Positions 34,516 to 42,034 of a stretch of DNA of 64,000 bases are shown here, one piece after another. A model generated the notes under the pieces. It was not told where the DNA came from. It saw only the letters and a program-made list of their open reading frames with translations, and did not search any database. This stretch comes from Paenibacillus catalpae (lineage in GTDB: Bacteria > Bacillota > Bacilli > Paenibacillales > Paenibacillaceae): NCBI RefSeq assembly GCF_900112695.1, contig NZ_FOMT01000001.1, positions 310,001 through 374,000 on the forward strand, read 5' to 3'. The first letter of the stretch is position 1. Each line of letters starts with the position of its first letter. Made by a program: the position numbers and the translations under genes.

Positions 34516-34642
34516 TTAATGATTTAACAAATACTGCTTGGGCGTCTTCCCGAAGGTGCGCTTGAACATTCGGATAAAATAACTGGTCAATAATATGGCC
34601 ACAGAGCAGCATTTCGAAGGCGAGAAAATCGCTGTTTTCCAT
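34516..34642 (-). pseudogene. Decayed AraC-family regulator remnant
   Basis: On the minus strand, TSYFIRMFKRTFGKTPKQYL (then LNH and TAA at 34516-34518) is the unmistakable end of an AraC DNA-binding domain (second recognition helix and its following strand). Upstream in another frame is MENSDFLAFEMLLCGHI, which looks like an N-terminal start (ATG at 34642). The roughly 200 residues expected between them are missing and the frames no longer agree. This is a deletion remnant with only about 40 codons left, not a gene. It lies just upstream of the T-box promoter. Confidence 0.75.
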
Positions 34643-34698
34643 GACATAACCGTGGTGCCCATGTATAGGGTACGGGTGAAATTGGGGAAAAAACAGGA

Positions 34699-34727
34699 TT
34701 GAAAAGCCGAATTTGATGTGCTATGAT
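34699..34727 (+). promoter_or_regulatory. Promoter of the T-box / ilvB transcript
   Basis: TTGAAA (34699-34704), 17-base spacer, TATGAT (34722-34727). The expected start near 34734 is where the first leader begins. Confidence 0.75.
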
Positions 34728-34734
34728 GTGCAAA

Positions 34735-35042
34735 AGCAAAAGCGCAGAAGAGAAAAACATGCAGGCTGCTTATGCCCAGAGAGCAAGGGGAATGCTGAAA
34801 CCTTTGCCTTAAGCGATGTATGAGGTCATCTCGGAGCTGTTGACTGAAGGCTGCAATTCAGCTGTGTAGGCTCAACCGGATTGGCACACGTTATCGTGCA
34901 GCAGGTAAGGAGAAGCTTACCTCATGAGACCGGAATCGCAAGAGAACCGGTGAACCAGGGTGGTACCGCGAAGAATAACCCCTTTCGTCCCTAGGCTAGA
35001 TCAGCTGTGTAAGCTGACGCCTATGGAAGAAAGGGGTTTTAT
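34735..35042 (+). promoter_or_regulatory. T-box leader 1 (tRNA-sensing, probable valine specifier)
   Basis: The conserved T-box AGGGTGGTACCGCG is at 34957-34970, followed by terminator arms AACCCCTTT (34977-34985) / AAAGGGGTT (35030-35038) and TTTTATTG. Stem I contains the AGAGAG motif and an apical GGAATGCTGAAACC region. The specifier is best read as GUC (34825-34827) in GAGGUCAUCUCGGAG: valine, with the purine A after the codon, as usual. Uncharged tRNA pairs with the specifier and T-box, favouring an antiterminator. AUC (Ile) is a less fitting alternative. Confidence 0.9.
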
Positions 35043-35074
35043 TGTTGTTATAGCTGAAATAGCGTTGAAGAGAA

Positions 35075-35371
35075 ATAGCGGCATTCGGCTTATGTCCAGA
35101 GAGCAGGGGGAACGGTGAGACCTTTGCCATAAGCTTTTGCTCGCGGTCATCTCGGAGCTGTTGACCGAAGGCTGAGATTCAGCTGTGTAGGCTCAACCGG
35201 ACTGGCGCACGTTATTGTGCCGGAGGCAGGGTAACAACCCTGCTTCATGAGACCGGATTCGCGAGAATACCGGTGAACCAGGGTGGTACCGCGAAAAAGA
35301 AACCCCTTTCGTCCCTAAGGCTTAAACAGCATTGCTGTGATTAGCCATGGATGAAAGGGGTTATTTTTAAT
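35075..35371 (+). promoter_or_regulatory. T-box leader 2 (tandem copy, probable valine specifier)
   Basis: Second complete leader in series, sharing long blocks with the first: AGAGAGCAGGGGGAAC, GGTCATCTCGGAGCTGTTGA, ATTCAGCTGTGTAGGCTCAA. T-box AGGGTGGTACCGCG at 35280-35293; terminator AACCCCTTTC (35301-35310) / GAAAGGGGTT (35355-35364) plus TTTTT, just before the ilvB ribosome site. Specifier again GUC (35146-35148). A 5' promoter of its own was not found between the leaders, so both terminators appear to act in series on ilvB. Confidence 0.92.
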
Positions 35372-35389
35372 TACGGGAGGCTGCCCATC

Positions 35390-37111
35390 ATGCAACAAAC
35401 AACACAAGCGCAGACACAATCAACTACCTGGATGACTGGCTCGGAAGCATTACTTCGCGGATTACTGGATGAAGGTGTAGATACGGTATTCGGATACCCT
35501 GGCGGGAGTGCCTTATACATCTATGACGCGATGACGCATAATAAAGAATTCAAGCATATTCTTACCCGTCACGAGCAAGGAGCGGTTCACGCTGCCGACG
35601 GTTATGCCCGGTCTACCGGAAAAGTCGGGGTATGCATAGCGACCTCCGGCCCGGGGGCGACCAATCTGGTAACCGGCATCGCTACGGCCCATATGGATTC
35701 CATCCCGATGGTTATCATTACGGCGAATGTGCCTACATCCTTGATAGGGACGGATGCTTTTCAGGAAGCGGATATAATAGCCATTACGATGCCGATTACG
35801 AAACACAGCTACTCCGTTCGCGATGCAGCGGACATTCCGAGAATATTGCATGAAGCCTTCTATTTGGCGAATTCCGGCAGGAAAGGTCCGGTACTGATCG
35901 ATATTCCGAAGGATATTTCGAATGCGAAGCTGCTATACGAGCCGTACAAAGAGGAGATTCAACTGCGCGGTTATGAGCCTGATCCGACAGTGGACATAGA
36001 GCGTATCGCAGACTGGCTTTCGGCCATTGCTGAAGCAGAGCGGCCGCTTATCATTGCCGGCGGAGGCATTGTCCATTCCAACGCTTCTGAAGAACTGCTC
36101 CGATTCGTTGACCGGACTCAAATTCCGGTAGTCTCAACCTTGCACGGACTTAGCGGATTTCCGAGCGGGCATCCCTATGCCGTTGGCATGGCAGGACATC
36201 ATGGCAATTACGCCGCGAATATGGCCATTCAGCATGCGGACTTGATTATTTCGCTTGGCTCGCGGTTTGATGACCGGCTGACGATGAAGGTAGGAGGCTT
36301 TGCCCCGCAGGCAAGACGGATTGTACACATCGATATTGATCCGGCAGAGATAGACAAAATCATTAAAGCGGATATCAGCATTATCGGGGATCTGAAGGGC
36401 ATACTTGCTTTCGCCTCTAAGTTAGCAGCACTTTCCAATACAGCCGGCTGGATGGAGCAGATCAGGCAGTATCAATCGCAGCATCCCTTGCGCTACAACG
36501 ATTCGGATTCGGAATTAAAGCCGCAGTACGTACTCGAAATGATGCATAAAGCTTCCCATGGCGATGCGATTATTTCAACGGATGTTGGCCAGCATCAGAT
36601 GTGGACGGCGCAATTTTACAAGTTTAATCAACCGCGCTCTCTCCTGAGCTCAGGAGGACTTGGCACAATGGGGTTTGGCTTTCCGGCTGCCATCGGTGCG
36701 CAGATCGGTAATCCTGAGCGGCTGGTTATATCCGTTAACGGTGACGGCGGGATGCAGATGTGCGCTCAGGAAATGGCGATTTGCGCGGTGCATCAAATTC
36801 CGGTCAAGATTGTTGTTCTGAACAACCGGGTGCTTGGGATGGTTAGGCAGCAGCAGGAGCTGATGTACGAGAACCGGTTAAGCCAGATCGATCTTGCGGG
36901 AAGTCCGGATTTTGTCCTGCTGGCGGAGGCTTACGGGATTAAGGGATTACGCGCGAGTACGAAGGAGGAAGCGGACGCTGCCTGGAAGGAAGCCTTGGAC
37001 ACTCCGGGACCGGTTCTTGTGGAATTCGTCATTCCGATGGATGAGAATGTATATCCGATGGTACTTGGCGGTACGGCTCTGGATGAGATGATCCTGGGGG
37101 AATTCGAGTAA
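35390..37111 (+). CDS. ilvB: Acetolactate synthase large subunit
   Basis: 573 residues from ATG 35390, nine bases after GGGAGG; the ATG at 35351 lies inside the T-box terminator and is rejected. ThDP-dependent enzyme condensing two pyruvates (or pyruvate and 2-oxobutyrate), the first committed step of valine, leucine and isoleucine synthesis. Seen: catalytic E62 in TRHEQGA, FAD-region GHHGNYAAN, and the C-terminal ThDP-binding VNGDGGMQMCAQEMAI. Normal length. No ilvH, ilvC or leu genes follow, so this may be a second or stand-alone copy. Two tandem valine-type T-boxes control it. Confidence 0.93.
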   Translation: MQQTTQAQTQSTTWMTGSEALLRGLLDEGVDTVFGYPGGSALYIYDAMTHNKEFKHILTRHEQGAVHAADGYARSTGKVGVCIATSGPGATNLVTGIATAHMDSIPMVIITANVPTSLIGTDAFQEADIIAITMPITKHSYSVRDAADIPRILHEAFYLANSGRKGPVLIDIPKDISNAKLLYEPYKEEIQLRGYEPDPTVDIERIADWLSAIAEAERPLIIAGGGIVHSNASEELLRFVDRTQIPVVSTLHGLSGFPSGHPYAVGMAGHHGNYAANMAIQHADLIISLGSRFDDRLTMKVGGFAPQARRIVHIDIDPAEIDKIIKADISIIGDLKGILAFASKLAALSNTAGWMEQIRQYQSQHPLRYNDSDSELKPQYVLEMMHKASHGDAIISTDVGQHQMWTAQFYKFNQPRSLLSSGGLGTMGFGFPAAIGAQIGNPERLVISVNGDGGMQMCAQEMAICAVHQIPVKIVVLNNRVLGMVRQQQELMYENRLSQIDLAGSPDFVLLAEAYGIKGLRASTKEEADAAWKEALDTPGPVLVEFVIPMDENVYPMVLGGTALDEMILGEFE

Positions 37112-37193
37112 CAGAACTTTCTTCCGTTTTCCGGCGTATATAGGTTATCACCGATCAGGAGGAGAACATGCACAGATCCGAATCGTCTCTATC

Positions 37194-37445
37194 TTGCTGG
37201 CAGCCGTATTGTTCCTTATCCCGTTAGCCGGCTGCGGCGGAGGTCCATCGAAAGAGGATGTTTTAAAAGAGCTGAAACCTGACGAGAATGAACAATACGC
37301 TATTCATTTGTTTTACAAGAGCAGTCTCCCGGGTAGTGAAACAACCGAGCTGAATCGGTTCCATAACTCTGATCAACGGTTAACCGGAGCGCCGTATTTG
37401 ACTCAGGTACAGGAGTTTTTAACAGAAGCTTTGTTGAAGGAGTAA
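37194..37445 (+). CDS. Small lipoprotein gene with a frame-shifted start
   Basis: The frame encodes a lipoprotein signal LLAAVLFLIPLAGCGGG followed by about 65 polar residues of unknown function. The only canonical start in this frame is TTG 37194, which has no nearby ribosome site and leaves no positively charged N-terminus. A perfect site AGGAGGAGAAC with ATG 37168 lies upstream, but that ATG is out of frame. Removing one CA from ATGCACAG would give ATG CAG ATC CGA, i.e. MQIRIVSILLAAVLFLIP, an ideal signal. So a CA duplication has probably broken the start, or there is a sequence error. No recognised family. Confidence 0.55.
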   Translation: MLAAVLFLIPLAGCGGGPSKEDVLKELKPDENEQYAIHLFYKSSLPGSETTELNRFHNSDQRLTGAPYLTQVQEFLTEALLKE

Positions 37446-37461
37446 TCTTCCCATTAGCCTG

Positions 37462-37510
37462 TTGACATCAACAACTGTATACATTATTATAACAGTAATA
37501 ACTTAAGTTA
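37462..37510 (+). promoter_or_regulatory. Strong promoter and palindrome before the IDEAL-domain gene
   Basis: TTGACA (37462-37467), 17-base spacer, TATTAT (37485-37490). TAACTTAAGTTA (37499-37510) is a perfect 12-base palindrome right at the expected start of transcription and may be an operator. Confidence 0.7.
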
Positions 37511-37538
37511 CAGTTACTTACTTTCATTAAGGGCGGTG

Positions 37539-37904
37539 ATGACCGTGAATATTGCAGTCAGCGATTGGGTGCAAGGACAAACGATCAGCGGCGAATTTAT
37601 TTTCGGCTATGTTGAGCAAGTTGACTTGGAACAAGGCGTAGTAAAGGTTTATGTTGTGAAATCGGATAACGAGGATTCAGCCGGACGGATTGCATTAGGC
37701 AAGGCTCATCATTTTAGAAAACAGGCAGAGTGGTCTCCGGATGAAGAAGATATCCGCAGCTTGATTGATCTCGCGTTAGCAGCGCAGGATCAGGCCTGGT
37801 TTATGGAGCTTAGCGGTCAGCTAAACGACACGGTAGAAGGCGATTCGAAAGCCCGCAAGTGGTTGTGGAACAATAACGGATCCCGGTTGTCGACATATAT
37901 TTAA
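37539..37904 (+). CDS. Probable IDEAL-domain small cytoplasmic protein
   Basis: About 121 residues; GTG 37536, ATG 37539 and GTG 37545 are all in frame, with AAGGGCGGTG as ribosome site; ATG 37539 is listed, though GTG 37545 has better spacing. The N-terminal half is beta-rich (FGYVEQVDLEQGVVKVYVVK) and the second half has RSLIDLALAAQDQAWFMELS, which resembles the short IDEAL domain of Bacillaceae proteins (ID.AL...D..WF.EL). No signal peptide or membrane segment. Function unknown; IDEAL proteins are often stress- or competence-associated small proteins. A consensus-like promoter indicates independent expression. Confidence 0.7.
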   Translation: MTVNIAVSDWVQGQTISGEFIFGYVEQVDLEQGVVKVYVVKSDNEDSAGRIALGKAHHFRKQAEWSPDEEDIRSLIDLALAAQDQAWFMELSGQLNDTVEGDSKARKWLWNNNGSRLSTYI

Positions 37905-37911
37905 GTAAAGA

Positions 37912-37960
37912 AAAGGGTTCAAATAAAGCCGTTCCGGCTTATTTGAACCCTTTTTTTAGC
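37912..37960. terminator. Bidirectional terminator
   Basis: AAAAGGGTTCAAATAA.GCCG / CGGCTTATTTGAACCCTTTT, a long stem with one bulged A and a TTC loop, followed by T-runs on both strands. It separates the convergent genes ending at 37904 and about 37939; its arm overlaps the last codons of the minus-strand gene. Confidence 0.88.
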
Positions 37961-38328
37961 AATGCGCTTTGCGTGTCGAACGGCAAATTCCCAAACGGCA
38001 GGGCTGGAACGGAGGAAGCGGCTTTTTTGGAGGCCGCAGGTGCGGAACCAGTTGCTTTGCCTTTGCTTTTGCCGTTGCTTGTGCCCTTGCTTTTGCCGCT
38101 TGCGGCCTTGCTGTTTTTGCTGCCATTTCCACCGTTACCGCTATTACCGCCATTGCCGTTAGCCTGGTTTTCGGTTTCTCTGCCCGTTTCTTCTAATGCT
38201 TCTTCCGATGTTGTGGAGCCATCGCCCGAACCCACTTGTACCAATTCCGGGGCGATTTGTTTAGCGAACCCAAAATGGATAATGCCATTATTATTAACGA
38301 CAACGACCTTACCGATACAGTTAAACAT
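37939..38328 (-). CDS. Low-complexity protein with GerPF-like N-terminus
   Basis: 129 residues. The first 30 (KVVVVNNNGIIHFGFAKQIA) resemble the GerPA/GerPF family of small spore-germination proteins (pattern: beta strand, N-G-x-V/I-x-F-G, then A-P). After this comes an acidic stretch and a long Gly/Asn/Ser/Lys low-complexity segment (GNGGNSGNGGNGSKNSK, KSKGTSNGKSKGKATG), ending in a hydrophobic short tail. Classical GerP proteins are about 70 residues without such a tail. The ribosome site GAGGGG is about 14 bases from ATG, a weak fit. An antisense frame of similar length exists, so a minor doubt remains about coding strand. Tentatively a spore coat or germination protein. Confidence 0.55.
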   Translation of the reverse strand: MFNCIGKVVVVNNNGIIHFGFAKQIAPELVQVGSGDGSTTSEEALEETGRETENQANGNGGNSGNGGNGSKNSKAASGKSKGTSNGKSKGKATGSAPAASKKAASSVPALPFGNLPFDTQSALLKKGFK

Positions 38329-38443
38329 ATGAGACTCGCATCCCCTCGCAGCGAAGGCTTATCTCATAGTTTATGGACAATATGCCGGACTCGAATGGGT
38401 GTTTGAATAGGGAATAGAGCCTTTTTAGAGTAATAATGCGGCA

Positions 38444-39817
38444 CTAGCCCCGTATTTCATTATGACTGTACGGCTGCCGGTATGGTCCGGTCTTTGAGCC
38501 TGGCTCCGGTGCTTTTGTTGTAGTCTCGAACCGGTCCCAGCGGACGAAAATTTCCAGAAGGATAACAAGAATGACTCCAATGATCAGACCATTGGAGAGA
38601 ATCGGCGTCAAGAGCGGCGGAAACTCCGCGAAGGCCGATACGGGAATGTTCATTATGCTGATTCCGGTCAGTACAGGAAGGGCAACCCGGTAGATCGTTT
38701 TTGCGTTAAACGTTGTCCCTTGAAAGGTCCGGATAGCGGTGCCGAACATTTGCAGATAAGCCACAAACAGCACAGCGTTCCCTACGGACAATGGAAGCTT
38801 GGCGAGCCAACCGCCTAAGGCCGGGAAGATACCCACAATAATAAACATAGCGGAGCCTGCGATAAGCGCCGCACGGCGCAATACCTTCGTATTTTCCAGA
38901 AAGCCGATTGATGAAGCGAACGTTCCGAACGGAATGAGACCGAAGCAGCCGGCCAGAATAGAGAAGCTGTTCGTGAACATGACGGAGCGTACAAATTGCT
39001 TGTCTGTCGCCTCTCTCTTAAACAGTCTGCCTGCAGCTGTTAAGCTTGTTAATGTATTGGTCATATTCACAAGGCCGGCAAGCAGACCAACCATAATAAT
39101 GCCGGGTTCAAAGCCTGGTGTTCCCCACGGGAGGAAGTGCCAAATGCCATGGCCTCCTCCGCCGGAAGCCGCCATCCGGCTCTCGCTTCCAAACAGCAGC
39201 GCGTATGCGACCCAGCCCACAATAATTCCGCCGAGCAGAGAGAATTGTCCCCATTTGCCCTTGCCCTTCAGATGAATAAGCGCTACAACGACAATAATAA
39301 ACAGGGATAAGGCAGCCAGCTGCAAATCCCATTTTCCGCCTTGATCATAACCAATCATTCCTTTAAAGAACGTATTGGCAAGCTGAAAGGTGAGCAGCAG
39401 AAGAAAGACTCCCATTACCATTGGGGTAAAAATGCGCTTCAATACGTTAAGAAATCCGCATAGTGCTAGTAGGATGACAACGGTGCTTGAAATCATAAAG
39501 CCGCTGCTTAAGCTTGCCGCGACTGTGCCGATATCTAATCCCATTGCAGGCGCGGAAGCACAAATGCTGAGGACCAGTCCCCACCAAACACCTGCCGGAC
39601 CATCCATAAGCGCATAGCGGTGACCCCATACCGCTTGGACGATACAGAGCACGCCGGTCAGGATGAACGAACGCTGCATGGAAGCGGCAATATCCTCCGG
39701 AGCAAGTCCCAGCGCATGACCGATCGACAGCGGAACCATGACCGTATTCGTAAATATAAAGAATAGCCACTGCATGCCGGCAAGCAGCACCGTGAAGTTA
39801 TCTTTGGATTTAAACAT
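38444..39817 (-). CDS. Uracil/xanthine permease (NCS2 family)
   Basis: 457 residues with about 12-14 membrane segments. The nucleobase-cation symporter-2 pattern is clear: AGMQWLFFIFTNTVMVPLSI in segment 1, ALMDGPAGVWWG, a central GLLAGLVNMTNTLTSLTAAG, FGLIPFGTFASSIGFLENTK (NCS2 signature region), and GNAVLFVAYLQMFGTAIRTF. Likely proton-coupled uptake of a purine (xanthine, uric acid) or uracil; the exact base is not determined by these motifs. Divergent from a LysR-type gene 161 bases away, which probably regulates it. Stop at 38444-38446. Confidence 0.88.
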   Translation of the reverse strand: MFKSKDNFTVLLAGMQWLFFIFTNTVMVPLSIGHALGLAPEDIAASMQRSFILTGVLCIVQAVWGHRYALMDGPAGVWWGLVLSICASAPAMGLDIGTVAASLSSGFMISSTVVILLALCGFLNVLKRIFTPMVMGVFLLLLTFQLANTFFKGMIGYDQGGKWDLQLAALSLFIIVVVALIHLKGKGKWGQFSLLGGIIVGWVAYALLFGSESRMAASGGGGHGIWHFLPWGTPGFEPGIIMVGLLAGLVNMTNTLTSLTAAGRLFKREATDKQFVRSVMFTNSFSILAGCFGLIPFGTFASSIGFLENTKVLRRAALIAGSAMFIIVGIFPALGGWLAKLPLSVGNAVLFVAYLQMFGTAIRTFQGTTFNAKTIYRVALPVLTGISIMNIPVSAFAEFPPLLTPILSNGLIIGVILVILLEIFVRWDRFETTTKAPEPGSKTGPYRQPYSHNEIRG

Positions 39818-39978
39818 TATTATTCCCAGCTTTCTTCAAAATTTCCGTCCAATTCGAGCTTCGTTTTTCTCCCGAATGCTCCGTATATGGTATCATGAGC
39901 ATAACTATATTAAAAATATTAAATAAATTGCGAAAGCATATGAAAATCATATGGCTGACCTGCGGATTGGATCGAAAG

Positions 39979-40857
39979 ATGGATATTAAACAATTACGTT
40001 ATTTCATTGCCCTTGCGGAAGAGCTCCAGGTTACTTCAGCGGCGCAGCGCCTTCATATGTCCCAGCCGCCGCTCAGCCAGCAGCTGAAGCTGATGGAGGG
40101 AGAGCTTGGCGTATCGTTATTTATCCGGAGCGGCCGTCATCTGGAATTAACGGCTCCGGGAAAAACCTTGTATGAGCATGCTTTGACCATTACTCGGCTG
40201 CTGGAGGAAGCGAAGGAGGAAGTGAAGGAATCCGGGCTTGGACTTCGAGGGAAGCTGTCGATCGGGATTAATACGTTGTCGGATGAACGTCTTCCCGGCG
40301 TACTTAATGCCTTTCGTCTGTTGTATCCGAAGGTGACGTTCAAAATCCAGCAGAATGAGACGAATACGTTAACCAGGCTTATTAAGGACAAGGCTCTGGA
40401 TTTGGCTATTGTCCGCCTTCCGATCGGGCTTGAGGATTTCGACCATGTCATTCTTGGCGCGGAGCCGTTATTTTTTGTAACGGAAGCCGGGAATGAGAAG
40501 CCTGAAGCTGTGACCTATGATTGTATTGCCAAACATCCGTTAGTCCTGCCAAGCACGGAAGGACTTGGGCTATATCACTTGATTCTCGACCAGTTCCATT
40601 CACGGGGATTATCGCCGGCCATTATTGGGGAATGCTCGGACATCGGCATGCTTGTAGAGCTTGTTGCTTCGGGATTTGGCGCTTCTATTCTTCCGCGGAC
40701 TTCGGTTAACCGGTATCAGAATCATCGAATCAAGGCGTACCCGATTGACGGGCCGGATGTAACCTCAAGCTCCGCGGTCATCTGGCTGAAGCAGCATTAT
40801 CTAAGTAAAGCGGCCCAGAAGCTTATAGAGTTAATAGCGGAGCGGCCGATATTCTAA
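39979..40857 (+). CDS. LysR-family transcriptional regulator
   Basis: 292 residues from ATG 39979; the longer frame from 39895 adds a non-family extension rich in AT-coded residues and is not preferred. N-terminal winged helix-turn-helix (about 1-60: DIKQLRYFIALAEELQVTSA, MSQPPLSQQLKLMEGELGVS), then the periplasmic-binding-like effector domain (RGKLSIGINTLSDERLPGV, GASILPRTSV). Divergent from the NCS2 permease; the shared 39818-39978 interval has several AT-rich T-N11-A-type segments suited to LysR binding. Probable activator of the permease, responding to a nucleobase or related metabolite (inference). The ribosome site is weak. Confidence 0.85.
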   Translation: MDIKQLRYFIALAEELQVTSAAQRLHMSQPPLSQQLKLMEGELGVSLFIRSGRHLELTAPGKTLYEHALTITRLLEEAKEEVKESGLGLRGKLSIGINTLSDERLPGVLNAFRLLYPKVTFKIQQNETNTLTRLIKDKALDLAIVRLPIGLEDFDHVILGAEPLFFVTEAGNEKPEAVTYDCIAKHPLVLPSTEGLGLYHLILDQFHSRGLSPAIIGECSDIGMLVELVASGFGASILPRTSVNRYQNHRIKAYPIDGPDVTSSSAVIWLKQHYLSKAAQKLIELIAERPIF

Positions 40858-40902
40858 TTGAAAAAACGGGAATAACATCGTGGCACCTTCGACTTACGGC
40901 TG

Positions 40903-40931
40903 GCCGCCCTCATGCAGGGCGGCTTCTTTGT
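40903..40931 (+). terminator. Terminator after the LysR gene
   Basis: Perfect 8-bp GC-rich stem GCCGCCCT / AGGGCGGC with a CATGC loop, then TTCTTTG. Confidence 0.75.
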
Positions 40932-41016
40932 GCCAAAATGCCGTGTCCCGTCTACCAGCACATGAATCTACTAATAGGAAAGGAAGCTAATTAGATGACC
41001 CGAAGGAGGGGATGTC

Positions 41017-41982
41017 GTGCAAGGAAGAACAAAGGGGAATGCCCAGGGCATTGACGTATCCCATTACCAGGGAGACATTGACTGGAAGAAAGTAGCGGGC
41101 AGCGGTATTACGTTTGCTTTCGTCAAAGCAACGGAAGGCGAGACCTATAAGGATCCAACCTTCATGCGAAATGCCGCAGGAGCGGCGGATGCTGGGCTTC
41201 TGGCGGGAGCTTATCATTTCCTGAAGGCGACTTCCGCGGCAGCGGCAAGAAGAGAGGCTCAGTTTTTTTATCAGACCGCATCACAAGCTGCCAAGCTGCT
41301 TTTGCCACCGGTCATGGATTACGAGACGAATCCGGGCAATCTTAGCGATGCCAATATGAATGCCGTAGCAAGAGCCTTTCTGGAGGAGACGGTGCGGTTA
41401 TTTGGCGTAGAGCCAATCCTTTATACCGGAAACGCTTTTGCGAATCATTTCGATACTACGATTGGCAGCTATTCGTTGTGGATCGCCAGATATAACGCTT
41501 CAACCCCGCCTGATAACGCAAAGGCGTGGACGAAATGGACATTCTGGCAATACAGCGACGGGAGCTCCGGCGGTACATTGCCCAGCGGCAGCCGGAAGGT
41601 GGCAGGCATTAACGGGAACGTTGATTTGAACGAATATGCAGGGACCAAAGAGGACTTGCTGAGAGCCTATGGCAAAGAGGAGGATCAGCCAATGACAGAT
41701 GCAGAAAAACAGCAGATGGAGGAGCTTGGAGAGCGGATAGCGGCTCTCGAGAAGCATGTTAATATGTCGGGCGACCAGACGCCGCCCGGCTGGACAAAGA
41801 CTTCTGCTTCCGCAGCCATGAAGGCGGGGATTATCACTTCGGTAAACGATAAAGGCATGCCGGAGTTTATTACGATTCAAATGCTGTACAACGCGGGCTT
41901 ATGCAACGCGGAATTAATTAAGTTCTTCAAAGAGTTCAGCGCCGATACACGCAAAGCGATTGAAGAGCTGCTGAAGAAATAA
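41017..41982 (+). CDS. GH25 lysozyme-like muramidase
   Basis: 321 residues from GTG 41017, after AAGGAGGGGATGTC. The N-terminal GH25 barrel (about 8-205) shows QGIDVSHYQGDIDW (D13), YHFLKAT, and the catalytic DxE pair D101/E103 in VMDYETNPG, plus LWIARYN and FWQYSDGSSGG. It cleaves MurNAc-GlcNAc bonds. Residues about 225-321 form a helical/coiled segment (TDAEKQQMEELGERIAALEK) followed by a region resembling a small C-terminal binding module. No signal peptide, as in many phage-type or spore-associated members; no phage genes are nearby. Terminator follows at 41990. Confidence 0.9.
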   Translation: MQGRTKGNAQGIDVSHYQGDIDWKKVAGSGITFAFVKATEGETYKDPTFMRNAAGAADAGLLAGAYHFLKATSAAAARREAQFFYQTASQAAKLLLPPVMDYETNPGNLSDANMNAVARAFLEETVRLFGVEPILYTGNAFANHFDTTIGSYSLWIARYNASTPPDNAKAWTKWTFWQYSDGSSGGTLPSGSRKVAGINGNVDLNEYAGTKEDLLRAYGKEEDQPMTDAEKQQMEELGERIAALEKHVNMSGDQTPPGWTKTSASAAMKAGIITSVNDKGMPEFITIQMLYNAGLCNAELIKFFKEFSADTRKAIEELLKK

Positions 41983-41989
41983 ATGCGCA

Positions 41990-42023
41990 AAACTCCCCTC
42001 CGGTCATACCGTGTGGGGAGTTT
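41990..42023. terminator. Terminator between lysozyme and XRE genes
   Basis: AAACTCCCC (41990-41998) / GGGGAGTTT (42015-42023), with an inner CGGT/ACCG helix; usable from both sides by the convergent genes. Confidence 0.8.
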
Positions 42024-42034
42024 ATTTAGGAGGC

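Noticed and set aside
35351-35389. ATG 35351 as start of ilvB
   Set aside because: It falls in the T-box terminator stem; ATG 35390 has its own ribosome site.
37943-38332. Plus-strand frame of 129 codons opposite the GerPF-like gene
   Set aside because: Its translation is Pro/Leu/Phe-rich low-complexity, an artefact of the Gly/Ser/Lys repeats on the other strand; it starts inside the terminator.
40000-42000. Phage lysis cassette around the GH25 lysozyme
   Set aside because: No holin, tail or integrase genes nearby; the lysozyme stands alone between terminators.
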